Assembly: GCF_036711975.1 (NCBI RefSeq) | Contig: NC_091967.1 | Location: 1,736,001 to 1,800,000, forward strand | DNA: 64,000 nt | From: Onthophagus taurus | Lineage: Eukaryota > Arthropoda > Insecta > Coleoptera > Scarabaeidae | Direction of reading: 5' to 3' | Part shown: piece by piece, positions 35,606-48,167 of the stretch | Numbering within the stretch: position 1 is the first letter of the stretch | Layout of the letters: every line of letters starts with the position of its first letter | The notes under the pieces: generated by a model | The model's input: only the letters and a program-made list of their open reading frames with translations | What the model was told of the DNA's origin: nothing | The model's database searches: none | Position numbers and translations under genes: made by a program

Positions 35606-35654
35606 ATGGGGATGAAGTGTGCGGTTATCCTTTCCTGGATTTGTTCCCTGTTAT
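35606..35654 (+). CDS. Candidate first coding exon (signal peptide) of an unidentified secreted or membrane protein
   Basis: ATGGGGATGAAG opens a short frame encoding MGMKCAVILSWICSLL, a basic residue followed by a hydrophobic core as in a signal peptide. It ends at a consensus donor GTAAGT (35655). No matching downstream exon was recognised in the remaining 28 kb. If this exon is real, its first intron would exceed 28 kb and contain all the transposons to the right. The protein cannot be named. A chance ATG next to a GT is the alternative. Confidence 0.4.
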
Positions 35655-36125
35655 GTAAGTTCAGTGAATTTATTTCCTTTTCTTTTTTACTTTAGACACG
35701 ATAATTAATGGTTTAATGCTCGTCGTGAATGAAACGAAAGTGCAACAGGACTTACCAGTCTTTGGCTTTCTCGAAGAGCTAATAACCGAGATTGCTAAAA
35801 GATCGCTTTTTAACAACCTTTTGAGAATATTTTAAATATAATTACTACATCGTGAACCATTAAGGAGATTAAATATTGAATCATTTCGTTTAGAATTAAT
35901 TTTATCAATAATTAAGGAAAAGTTCAATAAGATTAATAAAAAATTAATAGAGTGGAACTTTTCTAAATCTCAACTAATTTAAGATCGAAACATCGTTAAA
36001 ATGTCCGCCCTTATTTAAGTCAAATTGATAAATTGAATCTTAAAATATCCTGGAAGCGTTATTTATGAAAATTAAGCTATGATCTTAATTTTAAATTGAA
36101 GCTGAAAATTTTTTCTTTAAATTAA
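35655..36125. other. Non-coding AT-rich stretch
   Basis: No gene seen. AATATCCTGGAAGCGTTA at about 36045 resembles AAAATCCTGGAAGGGTTA at about 38338, on the other side of the Penelope element. These could be diverged flanking repeats. Confidence 0.35.
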
Positions 36126-38300
36126 ACTAAAACTAGAAACTTTCGGGTTTTGCCGTGCGTCTTTTAATAAAAGGTTTGACGTTTCGGATGCCATGTTGCA
36201 ACCTTCTTCAGAAACTGGTTCGAAGTGACGAGATCAAAAATCGGTAACTATATATAAGTCGGAAAAACTAATTAATAATCAGTTAACGCTAATTACAACC
36301 TAATTAATAACTAATTGCGTCGCGTCCGGTGTGAGGCGGGAAGAGGTCTTCGTGTTCACCACCATCTTCCATGTTTTGCTAAGCTCCCAGCCATCCTCTC
36401 TGTTAACGTTATTTTTATGTCGGTGGATCTTTATGGCTTCTCTTGTCAGTCTTTGGTAGTATCTGTTGTCCCTAGCCAGCACCTTTGTTTGTTCGAAGTC
36501 TATTCGGTGCCCCTCTGCATGGCAATGTTCCGCAACCGCCGACTGCTGGATCTTCTTCAGCCTTACATCCCTCTCATGCTCCTTGATGCGGCACTCGACG
36601 TTGCGTCCAGTTTGGCCAACATAAACCTTCCCACAACTACACGATAGTCGATAGACTCGCGCTCCTTTTAATGGAGTTAGTTTGTCCTTGGCTATCGGGA
36701 GTGTGTTCCGAATTTTGCTGACCGTGCCGTACCGCACTACGATGTCGTTCCTCTTGAGGTGCCTAGCAATTCGTTCCGTTACACCTGAAACATAGGGAAG
36801 ACAGATAAATCCAAGTGGTTTTGTACTTACCGTGTCCTCTTTCTGCTTTCGCTACTTGATGGCCTGGTTGATGTCCCTCGAAGTGTATCCATTCTTCTGC
36901 AGCACGCCTCGTAGAAAGTGTTGCTCCTTCTTCAAGTTCTCTTCTTCACATAGTCTCGCTGAAATAATGTACGGATCACGGACCTCTTCTGTTGGGGATG
37001 ATGATGTGAACATGCCTGTAAATACCTGTTGGTATGGGTCTTCTTTCGGTATACACCAAGTTCTATATCTCCATTTGTCGTCCTGGTGACCAATACATCT
37101 AGGAAAGGTAGTTTTTTGGCAGTTTCTGTTTCCATGGTGAACTTAATCATAGGATGTTGAGAGTTCAAGTGATGCAAGAACTCTTGGAGCCGTTTTTGAC
37201 CATGTTGCCATATCACAAACGTGTCATCCACATATCGTAGCCATAGTTTTGGTTTCCACTGGCTCTTCTTCAAAGCGTCCTCTTCGAATAATTCCATGTA
37301 GAAATTAGCTAGAACTGGCGATAGTGGAGATCCCATGGCTGCCCCTTCGAACTGCTCGTAAAATTCTCCTTTCCAGCTGAAATACGTCGACGATAAGCAA
37401 TACTCCACCAGATCTGGCACGTATTCTGGTAAACCCTCCGGAATGAGTTTTCGGCGAAGACCCTCTACAGCATCCTTAACTGGTACCCTAGTAAAAAGGG
37501 ATTCCACATCGAAACTTACCAACATATCCCCAGTCTCCAGCTTTACACCTTTTACCGATTCCTCAAAATGTGTAGAATTCCTGACATACGATTCCGTGTT
37601 ACCTGTAAAGGGAGACAGAATCTTTGCAAGATATTTGGCCAGCTGGTATGTTGGGGAGTTGATGGCGCTGACGATAGGGCGGAGGGGGACGTCTGGTTTG
37701 TGAATCTTCGGTAGTCCGTAGATTCTTTGTGGTACCGGCGCCTGCACAAACAAACCTTTCTGCTGTTCTGCTGGAATTCCTGTGGTTTTTATCAGTTCCT
37801 TCATTTTTCTTACGATTTTGTCTGTGGGGTCCTTCTTGATCTTCCTGTAGGTGGCTGGGTCCAGTAGGTTCATCATTTTGTCGTCGTATTCTTTCCTGTC
37901 CATAACAACGGTGGCATTCCCCTTGTCTGCTGGTAACACGACGATTTCTGACTTTTCTTTTATAGATCGGAGTGCCTTCTTTTCACCAACCGTCAAGTTG
38001 GATTTTGGTGGTTTTGCTGACTTCAATACTCTCGCAACTTCTTGTCGGATCTCTTCGGCTTTCAGTGCAGGCATCCCTCGAACAGCTGCTTCCACTTCGC
38101 AGATGATTTCCTTTTCTTCTTTTGCGACCGGCGTTCCAGAGGTTCAAACTTCTTGATGTGTGTGTCACGGGTCTTCTGAAATTCGCGATTAGCCTTCTCC
38201 ATTGTTGGTCCGTCCACTTTGTCCCAGTCTTCTCCGGATATACAATTGGAAAGTGAGAGGTGGAGTCGTAGTAACTTCTCACTTATTTTTTGTAGATCAT
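36126..38300 (-). mobile_element. Penelope-like retroelement, nearly full-length but frameshifted
   Basis: Reverse transcriptase on the - strand followed by a GIY-YIG endonuclease, the domain order that defines canonical Penelope-like elements. The likely 3' region (36126-36300) carries TTCTGAAGAAGGTTGC, a phrase common in the ends of such elements. The limits are approximate because no target duplication was pinned down. Confidence 0.8.
36300..38202 (-). pseudogene. Penelope polyprotein: RT plus GIY-YIG endonuclease, with frameshifts
   Basis: The frame 38095-36932 holds the RT: IVVLPADKGNATVVM, then RIYGLPKIHKPDVPLRPIVS, then VSFDVESLFTRVPV, GAAMGSPLSPVLANFYME and the catalytic LRYVDDTFVIW. 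An N-terminal part starts near 38202 in another frame (MEKANREF). A frameshift and stop follow DYVKKRT. The frame 36737-36300 carries the endonuclease: ARVYRLSCSCGKVYVGQTGR (GIY-YIG core variant VY...VYVG), then RIKEHERD. At least two or three single-base lesions separate the pieces, so the copy is fairly young but inactive. Confidence 0.9.
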
Positions 38301-40310
38301 TGTGGATGTGACGTTTTCAAATCTTTTAAAGTTTAGAAAATCCTGGAAGGGTTACTATGAGAGAAATGATATGGTTTTGATGTCAAATTAAATGATGTAG
38401 AAAACATATTATGTTTTATTACATCATAGTCAAAATATTTCAGTCAATTTTTATATTTTGACATATAAATCAATATTAAAAGAAGAGACTGAAAATCATA
38501 TCAAAATTAAATTTGTTATTAATAAAACAATGAAGTATCTGTTACAATATATTTTATCACCAATACTAAAACCAATACGTGGTTTTAAACGAGTCATATA
38601 TGTAACATATTGTTTAAAATGTCGCATATTTATTAAACAACAAAAATTAATTTCGGAAATCTATTATATTTTATAGCATCCTGACCAATTACCGATTGCA
38701 ATTTATTAAAACTGTATATTAATTTTTTGCAAGGTTTCAATATCGTATTGAAATTTCAGGATATACATTTCAGTGTATGGTATTACACTGGATGACAATG
38801 TAGTTAAAAGCTAATTAGGAAACAATAAAACAATAAACAATAACCGGTAGTTAAAGCTCCGACAATAAATACATCGTTGTAATAACAACTTCAATAATAA
38901 TGTTTATACTCAGTAATTGATTTGCAAGAAATCGACTTGTTTACATTTAATCGTTTACTTTTAATTACTGAAATCGCGCTCTCTTTTTTATTCACTATTG
39001 ACCTACATGCATAACCTTTAAAACCAGTATATTATGCACAAATTGCGAAAAGAAAAAAACGTTAGTCTGCAATGCCATGGGAAATAGAAGAAACCAATAT
39101 CACTGTATGGTAATGTTTATACAGCGTGGACAGTTCGTTATTGTATAGTCTTTTTATTTTGTTTGGAGTATAAATTGACTCCTGGGGTTCGTTTCCCTCT
39201 TTTCTATTTTGCATTTGTAATTGAGTTTGATTGCGAACGTTTATTTTTACACAATAATGTTGTAATTTTATGTTGTATTAAACAGTCGGCATAGCCACCG
39301 CAGGATATTTAGTCGGGATTGTAGAGATTAAACCCCGGACGATAATTTCGGTTAATTTTGCATATCTTCATTACCGGCGGCGGTGCCCCGTTTATACGTA
39401 GTAAAATGGTCGGCCCAAATTGCCGCGAGATCATTTCGCAGCGTATAAAATGAACGTTACCTGAGAACGGAGAAGATATTTTAGGCGTCGGGGCTCAAAA
39501 CGGCCTCAACCCTCTACGTGATACTGCAGAAATGCATTTCACCTGTTCTAAAACGAGCGTTCAAAATCCTCCCCGACGTTCGGAATTGACGGAATAAATC
39601 GTTACCCGAAGTCCCTCTGGATTTCTTACCTTTTTATTGGAGCGCGTGTTCGACATACGGATCTTGACAAGAGAGACTATGTTAAAAGCCTGAGCGGCAA
39701 AAATCGAAAAACAGAAAGTTACACGAAAGAACGATAGCCCCGGCCGTAATTAATTACGAAACTCTCAAACTAAAGAGCGGTCCCTTTATAGTTTGTTATC
39801 TTTGCCGTAGATTAAGGACGAAAACGGTCCCGAAAATAAACTCGGAGGAGAAGGCGGTGCGTAGAGCTTCGTACATACAATTTCGATCGTTTTAAGAGTT
39901 CTTCTTGTTTAGTTAGGCTTCTACCTGGGCCACACCTTGCACACGTCCCGTTAAATGCACACCAACTGTTCGACGACAGGTGCTTGAAAGATAAAAGGTG
40001 TCAGAATTTACCTGGTCAGGGTTAAATCTGTGCTCTTTCTCATTTTATACATTTAAATTTAGTTTCTCACGATTTTAAAGAAAAATTATTATTGCATAAA
40101 GTTGTATTCATTACTGACTTTCCGATGCTTAATGTTAATGCTGTATTATGCAACCAGGCACCTCAACACACTTCTTCTGAGCCCAGATTTAAGTCCGATT
40201 AAACATGTTTGGGAGTATTAGTGAAATCATGAAATGAAATAATAGCAGAAGAGACAACAAACTTGTTTCATTGCCCGACGTTTACAAGCAGTTTTAGAAT
40301 GTCAAATGTG
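38301..40310. other. Non-coding region with a GC-richer island
   Basis: No gene recognised. The stretch 39290-39900 is richer in G, C and CpG than the flanks and shows no repeat character. It might be regulatory. The 72-residue frame at 38458-38676 has no family resemblance and looks like chance. Confidence 0.35.
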
Positions 40311-40435
40311 TTTTATTGCACTAAAACTAGAACTAACACTACACCTAGAACTAGAAAGTATCGGGTTTAGCCGTGCATCTGAAAACTGAACGAATGTTTC
40401 TAGTTCTAGTCTAGTGTTAGTTCTAGTTTTATATT

Positions 40436-41785
40436 AGCACTATCACTATTTTTGTGGATCCTGCTCCAATCCAGAAGAATGTAGATTGTATAGAAATGGA
40501 TACCCTTCCTTTGAGTCAGATGCAGTTTGACAGAATTGAGGTTGAGGAGGCCCTGATGGGCATCAAGGTTACAGACAGTATAGGTACTGATGGTCAATTT
40601 TAATCAAGGAATGTTCACACTCTCTGTCCCTTCCTTTAACTATTAATTTATTTAATGCTTCATTGATAATGGGTGCCTTTCCTTTATTGTGGAAGCGGGC
40701 TTTTGTTCTTCCCACTTTTAAATGTGGGGATTAAATCCGATTACCGCCCCATATCTATTTTGCCAGCATTTGGGAAAGTGTTTGAGAAAGTTGTTCATGC
40801 ACGTCTATTCTTTGCCCTTAAGTCTAAAATCAATTCTAGACAACATGGTTTTTTTGCTAGTCGCTCGGTGGAGAGTAACTTGCTTGAATATACCCAGTAT
40901 ATCTTATCTACTCTGGATGATTCTTGTCAAGTTGATTCAGTTTATACGGATTTTAGTAAAGTGGATCACAACTTACTTCTGTTCAAACTAAAGAAGTTTG
41001 GTGTTCAGGGAAATCTTTTGCAATGGCTTGCTTCCTATCTGAAGGAGAGATGCCAGATTGTTTCGGTTAATGGTTTTTTCTCTAATCCTGTGTCCGTTCC
41101 TTCTGGTGTTCCACAGGGTAGCCCTTTACTGTTTAATATTTATGTTAACGACATATTTGACGTCGTTAATTATGCCCAATGTTTAATGTATGCTGACGAT
41201 TTAAAACTCTTTCTCCGTATCTCCTCACCTCTTGATTGTTCTAAACTGCAATCTGACTTAAACAATCTACATGCTTTTTGCTTAAATAATCGCCTTTCAT
41301 TAAACTTATGATATATTATATTTTTACAAACTTTTGAACAAGTGTGATTCTCCAATGCTTGTTGGTTCTATATGTGTTCACGTTCCTCCGAGATTACTTC
41401 GCTTTGATTTTCTATTTATGACACCTACTCCTAGAACCAATGCCTGTCAAAACTCTCCTTTATTGAGAATGGCAAGATCGGCAAATCGTGTTAACATAGA
41501 TCTGTTTCAGCATTCTTTCTATGCATTTAAAAAACTGCTCTTTGCTGCAGTTGGTGTGTTGCCTCGAGCGTTCATTTGATATTTGATATATGATATATTT
41601 ATATCACCTAAACTTAGTTTTAGTTTTTTTCCTTTTGAATCACTTTTGTACCATTAATGTTAATTCATTATAATTATTATTGTGAACTGTAATTCTATTT
41701 TATTTGTATACAATTGATTGTTTGTGGTACAGTATTATTGGGTTCGACCTGTTTCTGTACCCACATGAAATAAATAAATAACTCA
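40436..41785 (+). mobile_element. 5'-truncated LINE (CR1/Jockey-like) inside the 127-bp array
   Basis: Inserted at CACTATCACT|AGAACTAA of the repeat; TCACT is repeated on both sides. The element ends in a TAAATAAATAA tail. It carries RT sequence only. Confidence 0.7.
40660..41580 (+). pseudogene. LINE reverse transcriptase with internal deletion
   Basis: The frame 40673-41311 encodes SDYRPISILPAFGKVFEKVVH, then YTDFSKVDHNLL (the usual AFD catalytic triplet lost), VPSGVPQGSPLLFNIYVND and LMYADDLKLFLR with the YADD site. It stops at 41311. The frame 41334-41579 resumes with a typical C-terminal tail (RTNACQNSPLLRMARSANR, DLFQHSFYAFKKLL). The intervening thumb region is missing. Inactive. Confidence 0.8.
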
Positions 41786-43640
41786 CTAGAACTAACGCAA
41801 GACTTAGAACTAGAATCATTCGGGTTTAGCCGTTTTGAGAGACGTGCGGCTAAATCCGAATGTTTCTAGTTCTCGGTCTTGCGTTAGTTCTAATTTTGCA
41901 ATAGCACTATCACTAGAACTAATACTAGACCTAGAACTAGAATCATTCGGGTTTAGCCGTCTTGAGAGACGTGCGGCTAAACCCGAATGTTTCTAGTTCT
42001 CGGTCTAGTGTTAGTTCTAGTTTTACACTAGCACTATCGCTAGAACTAACGCAAGACCTAGATCTAGAATCATTCGGGTTTAGCCGTCTTGAGAGACGTG
42101 CGGCTAAATCCGAATGTTTCTAGTTCTCGGTCTTGCGTTAGTTCTAATTTTGCAATAGCACTATCACTAGAACTAATATTAGACCTAGAACTAGAATCAT
42201 TCGGGTTTAGCCGTCTTGAGAGATGTGCTGCTAAACCCGAATGTTTCTAGTTCTCGGTTTAGTGTTAGTTCTAGTTTTACACTAGCACTATCACTAGAAC
42301 TGACACAAGACCTAGAACTAGAATCATTCGGGTTTAGCCGTCTGGAGAGACGTGCTGCTAAACCCGAATGTTTCTAGTTCTCGGTTTAGTGTTAGTTCTA
42401 GTTTTACACTAGCACTATCACTAGAACTGACACAAGACCTAGAACTAGAATCATTCGGGTTTAGCCGTCTTGAGAGACGTGCTGCTAAACCCGAATATTT
42501 CTAGTTCTCGGTCTAGTGTTAGTTCTAGTTTTACACTAGCACTATCGCTAGAACTAACACAAGACCTAGAACTAGAATCATTCGGGTTTAGCCGTCTTGA
42601 GAGACGTGCTGCTAAACCCGAATATTTCTAGTTCTCGGTCTCAGTTCTAGTTTTACACTAGCACTATCGCTAGAACTAACACAAGACCTAGAACTAGAAT
42701 CATTCGGGTTTAGCCGTCTTGAGAGACGTGCTGCTAAACCCGAATGTTTCTAGTTCTCGGTCTAGTGTTAGTTCTAGTTTTACACTAGCACTATCGCTAG
42801 AACTAACACAAGACCTAGAACTAGAATCATTCGGGTTTAGCCGTCTTGAGAGACGTGCTGCTAAACCCGAATATTTCTAGTTCTCGGTCTCGGTTCTAGT
42901 TTTACACTAGCACTATCGCTAGAACTAACACAAGACCTAGAACTAGAATCATTCGGGTTTAGCCGTCTTGAGAGACGTGCGGCTAAATCCGAATGTTTCT
43001 AGTTCTCGGTCTTGCGTTAGTTCTAATTTTGCAATAGCACTATCACTAGAACTAATACTAGACCTAGAACTAGAATCATTCGGGTTTAGCCGTCTTGAGA
43101 GACGTGCGGCTAAACCCGAATGTTTCTAGTTTTAGGTCTACTTTTAGTTTTACACTATCACTAGAACTAACACAACACCTAGAACTAGAATCATTCGGGT
43201 TTAGCCGTCTTGAGAGACGTGCGGCTAAATCCGAATGTTTCTAGTTCTCGGTCTTGCGTCAGTTCTAATTTTGCAATAGCACTATCACTAGAATTAATAC
43301 TAAACCTAGAACTAGAATCATTCGGGTTTAGCCGTCTTGAGAGACGTGCTGCTAAACCCGAATGTTTCTAGTTCTCGGTTTAGTGTTAGTTCTAGTTTTA
43401 CACTAGCACTATCACTAGAACTGACACAAGACCTAGAACTAGAACATTCGGGATTAGCCGTCTTGAAAGAGGTGCGGCTAAACCCGAATGTTTCTAGTTT
43501 TAGGTCTACTTTTAGTTTTACACTATCACTAGAACTAACACAACACCTAGAACTAGAATCATTCGGGTTTAGCCGTTTTGAGTGACGTGCGGCTAAATCA
43601 GAATGTTTCTAGTTCTAGGTCTAGTGTTAGTTCTAGTTTT

Positions 43641-46437
43641 AATTGTTATTTAGAGTTAGATTGTGGTATATTTTTATTGAAGGAAAAGTACAAAATCTAG
43701 ATCCAGAAACATTTAGGTTTAGCCGTGCGTCTCTTAACACGTTCGAAAACTCAGGGTTATCATAATTACATTTTAACCAAGCAAAACTTCTCCTTTGCAA
43801 AACCACCCAATGCCTGTACTATTAAGCTATGTTGCATTTTAAATCTAAAATCTGCATATTGTTTCCCATTACAATGAAGTTGAGAGATGGGAAGTGGAAG
43901 CAAATGAATTTTCGTCAATAATTTGCTCCTTTGCAGAAGACCAGTTGGCACATTTCCAACCTTAGCAACGTTATTTGTCACAGCGATGGGTGCATTGCTC
44001 AAAACCGTAATGCAATTTTATCAAGTGGTTTGGATAATTTTGGTGTCGAAAAAATATATTCAAATATATTTTAATCATTTAAACTATTTTAATAAGTAAT
44101 TGTTGAGTTCTTTCTTGGTAAATTCAGGTACATTTATTTTTAATTAAATCGAATTATTTTAATTGCTTAAAAAACCAACTTTCTCCCTGAAGTATTAAAC
44201 TATAATTTTAAAGCAGTTTACATTGAGTTATGATACACATTGATCAACGTTCTCGTAGCAATAATTACAGCTATTAAACTGATATACACACACGGCTTTC
44301 ACAAATAAAGAAAATAAACTTAATTTAAATTTTTTTTTGGATCTCAATGACTGACAATGAGATACAGATTAAACACTTTGATAGTATAGGATTAACAGCA
44401 AATCCATGTCTATCCTGATAAGTCATCGCAGCTTTAAAGCTGCAACCACCTGGTAATCCCAGAAACAAGCCGCGCTACATCCAGGGTAATCCCAATTCCC
44501 GCCTATCGATTGCTGCAGCTTTATTTATAGTTATTTTACCCGTGTTACACGCCACGGTGATTAACATATCGACGTCCTATATCTTGTTCCATGCGATGTG
44601 GAAACAAAAAGTGCTAACTAGAATATATCATCGTATAAACAATTTTAATTTCGGTCCCATTCCCTGCTTCATCCCATTTCTATGGCTGCAAATGGTAATT
44701 AAACCGACTGTAATCCCTCTTTACACCGCATAAATCCTCGGTTTCATCTAGTCACTGCTGGCAGAAGGCAGCAGTAGGAGTAACTCATCGAAGCTAAAAG
44801 CCATTATATCGTCGATATATCACCAGTCCCAAAACGATACCCAAGTGATTAAACCCATTGATATCGAGTAAACGGGTAAACGGGTGAGGCCGTGGGGTGA
44901 ACAACCCGCCTAAAACGGGGGTCAATACTCCTTTTTAGCCCTTATCGTAAAATTATTACAACCATTTTTAAGTTGAACATAAAAAAGTTATACTTTAAAT
45001 TCCACTCAATTATCACTTTCTTCGTACTGAGTTGAATCTTCCACGTGTAAATAAATCCTGTATGCTTATACAGTAATAAACAGAACCGCGGCATGGAAAC
45101 AAACGTCCAACGAATAATGTGGGAAGTGTAAATATACAACAACAAGCGAGATTAAAAAAACTCTTCTCCACGTGTAAAATTTGTTACTCATACAAGTAAC
45201 AAAGACACAAAAATAAATCATCACCAATTTTCAAAGTAATTTTGTGGAACGATTATTATTATTAAAATGGGCCTTTGTGAAAAAGTCGGTTGTATTGAAA
45301 TACATAGTAACGATGAATCACACCCCAGTTGCTTCACCCTACTCTATCAATTTACTTATCATTACAACAAGGGTCTAAAAAGATAGAACGTTCACAAACA
45401 CCCACTCCCAAGTGCCCGCATGAGGGTTAAATATGTTAGGGGGTGAAACGTACACGAAAGTTTCGAGAATTTTGAGATGGTACAGGGTATTTCCATTAGA
45501 GTGTTAAAAAAAAATTAAAGTGTAACGAAATAAAAGTTATTTTTAATCAAAGTTCCAAATAAAATATTTTTTTATCACTTTTTTAATAATCCTCCACTTA
45601 TACAACATCCATTCATTGAAGAGGCTTTTAATGTTAAACTATCAACACATTAAGCCACACATATTCACGCACCAATTACTAAACAATAAGCCTCTCATTC
45701 TCAAGATAAGACCCAGTATTAATCAATCCATGTACGAAACGAACCTAACACACATTCTAACCGATTTTTCTCTCATAAAACCGTCTCGTCCGCGTGCTGT
45801 GTCGAAACGAGGTGGCGCTACGGCCGTTACAATCTCCTATCAAAGCCAAAGCCGTTGATTTATTTGGTAATTCACGGAAGAATGTGTTTAATAACGTGCT
45901 TCGCATATGTGGGGAGCAGCAGCGGTTCTAAACAAAAGTTGGTCTGTTCAATCTATGGGTATTCGCGTCTATATCGCGTCGTTTTGCATCCGATAAAGAA
46001 GATTCGTTTTTTTTGTTCCCTCAAAAGATGACTACAACTCGTGCTGAAAGGGGGAGTTGTTTGCATCCGGGGCCGCATATCATTTTTGTGATTAATGGAA
46101 TGTGGCGGGAGGAGAGGTCATTGCAGCGAAGGGCCACAAGCAATGGAATAAATCACGCAATTAGACGTTTAATCGATTCGGCGAAGCTCGTCTCGAGCAA
46201 AATGGACAAAAAGTTGTCTGGAACAAGCGACGACGGAGATCGGGAGGGCAGCCAACGTTCCCATTTTTGGTGGCCTAATTCACAAATTATTTTTTTTTCT
46301 ATATTTAAAATCGTTTGTATTCATGTCGTATGGGCGTCTAGGTCAGTAGAAAAATCTATAAAAAGGTATCTTCGAAGTAATCGAGGTTAGGGTAAATTAA
46401 GTAAGGAATTGTTTTGAATTAAAGTAGCTAACAGACA
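43641..46437. other. Non-coding region
   Basis: No gene recognised. A half-unit of the palindromic repeat occurs at about 43690-43740 (TTTAGCCGTGCGTCTCTT). The stretches 44390-44900 and 45770-46330 are richer in GC, unique and not repeat-like. The 125-residue frame at 46013-46390 resembles no family and is probably chance. Confidence 0.35.
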
Positions 46438-46591
46438 TTAACTCTATAATACCAACACTTTATTACTAACCATACGTAAAATTTACGTAGACATGTAAAA
46501 ATAAATAAAAAAACCTAAACTGACAAACAACTAAACATTAAACTAAAAAAATAACTGAAGTGGAAACCGTTAACTAAAAGTTTTAAAATAT

Positions 46592-48167
46592 TTATAGATT
46601 GCAATTACTACAAATCTTTGTAGAATGTTCGCCACATATCGGTGTAGTACACTTTTTGCAATATGTAGTTGTTGTTCTTCTTTTTTTTGTAGGAACAGAA
46701 AGAGCAATACTTTCTTTGACTCTTCTCGCCACTGCCCATTGCTCTTGTATCTTGGTTGCTATGAGCTTCCGGTTGTTTTTCCATACCAACATTTTTCTCA
46801 ATAGCTTGCTTTAAATAAGATGGTAAAGTAGGTATCGTTAGTCTGTGTAGCTGCCAATCATGAGACAGCTGTCGATGGAGGGACAACATGTAGTCAAGTC
46901 TAGGTAATGGCTTCTTGCTCAGTTTGTAGCAATTGTGTACATAGATTACATAAGAATTTATGCAAGCTATGTTAATCATATTATAAAAGAAACGTGGCAC
47001 ATTTGATCAAATGTATCGACAGCCCCTTTGGTCTTATTATAGTCCCTAACTACAGCAGGCAAATTACTCTCTCTATCAACTATTCCTTCCAAATGCGCAG
47101 ATGAGATGAGCAATACTAATTTATTTGGCTTTGGTTTATATGACAGCGCAATCATATCATCGTGAAATAGAAACAGAGACGAATTTGTTTTTCTGTTTTG
47201 ATATTTCAAATCCACAAATTCCTGTGAAAATTCCTTTTTATTTTTTTGTATAGTGCCTATCACAGTTAGATTATCTTCTTTCAGCAAAAATTGGGTGAGT
47301 GAGATACTGTTGAACCAATCATCCATTGTTATATTACGATTCGATTTTCGAATACTTTTGGTTAATTGCTTGACAAAGAAGTCGGCTACTGGTTCATTAT
47401 CTGGAGAGGTACCTTTACCAAGATATAGAACAGCATCGATCATGTAGTTAGTTGAATTAGCACACATCATTACCAATTTTAAACCGTATTTATCTGGTTT
47501 AGACTCTCCTCTCTGGTGTCTTTATTATCAAACCTCAAACAGTTAATTATAAAATTAAATCTCTCCTTTGACATGGTACTGATGAATCTGGAAACTGAAT
47601 AGGTGGAATCAAAAAGAATATTAGTTGTTAGGTGGTTTGATTTCAATGTAGCTGCTAAAATTATCAGGCTGGGTGTAGCTTTCAATTCTGGTATGGTAAG
47701 ATCAGAATAGGTTGCTTTATTTTGAATTTTATTGACATAGCGCAATCGTTGGATTGAAACTTCTTCGTTTGTGTTTGTTAATATTATATTCCAAATCTCA
47801 TCACTAAAAAAAATATCGAAACACTCAACTGGTACTACACAATTTCTGTGTTCTTTTGTTGGTCCAGGTTGAATACGTCTTGGAACCTTGGATTTTTCTT
47901 TTATACTGGATTCACATTTCCATTTAAACCCATTTTCCCAACTACCTCCTTTTCTGGAAAACTAATTATTGTTGTGGGTATATTTTTATTATTTTGAGCA
48001 TCCTGTTCTACTCTACGTTTTTTATGAGTTTTTTGTGTTTCCTGAATACTCTCAATATCTCGTATATTGGTTTCAATTTGTGAATCAACTTCCTCCGTAG
48101 TTGAATCGAAATCTAAGTGATCCTCATTTTCACTGTCAACGTAATCTTCTGTAAGTATGGCCGCCAT
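46592..48167 (-). pseudogene. piggyBac transposase of the second element, internally deleted
   Basis: On the - strand: 48167-47901 is an acidic N-terminus, 47745-47479 contains FISTMSKERFNFIINCLRFD, and 47476-46976 contains ITMDDWFNSISL (second catalytic Asp), VIGTIQKNKKEFSQEF and YNKTKGAVDTFDQMC (third Asp). The C-terminal Cys finger (YCKKCTTPICGEHSTKIC) lies at 46801-46592. Sequence between the second and third pieces jumps from SLNQINTV to KPDKYGLKL, so the part with the first catalytic Asp is gone. Inactive. Confidence 0.85.

Larger units (their letters stand above)
40318..43640. repeat. Array of 127-bp palindromic tandem repeats, interrupted by a LINE
   Basis: CGGGTTTAGCCG recurs at 41821, 41948, 42075, 42202, 42329, 42456, 42583, 42705, 42832, 42954, 43081, 43196, 43323, 43449 (one base changed) and 43564. 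The spacing is mainly 127 bp, with 122- and 115-bp variants. Each unit is itself an imperfect palindrome: CTAGAACTAACACTAGACC at one side, its inverse at the other, and an inner CGGGTTTAGCCG...CGGCTAAACCCG stem. One more unit lies at 40318-40432, to the left of the inserted LINE. Confidence 0.92.

Noticed and set aside
43337..43585. Open frame with repeated residues in the satellite
   Set aside because: The frame just translates the 127-bp repeat and has no independent support.
41786..43640. CRISPR-like or hammerhead-ribozyme array
   Set aside because: The units are contiguous palindromes without unique spacers, and no CTGATGA or GAAA core of a hammerhead is present; this is a eukaryotic satellite.
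46013..46390. 125-residue frame upstream of the second piggyBac
   Set aside because: No family resemblance and no splice or promoter support; treated as chance.
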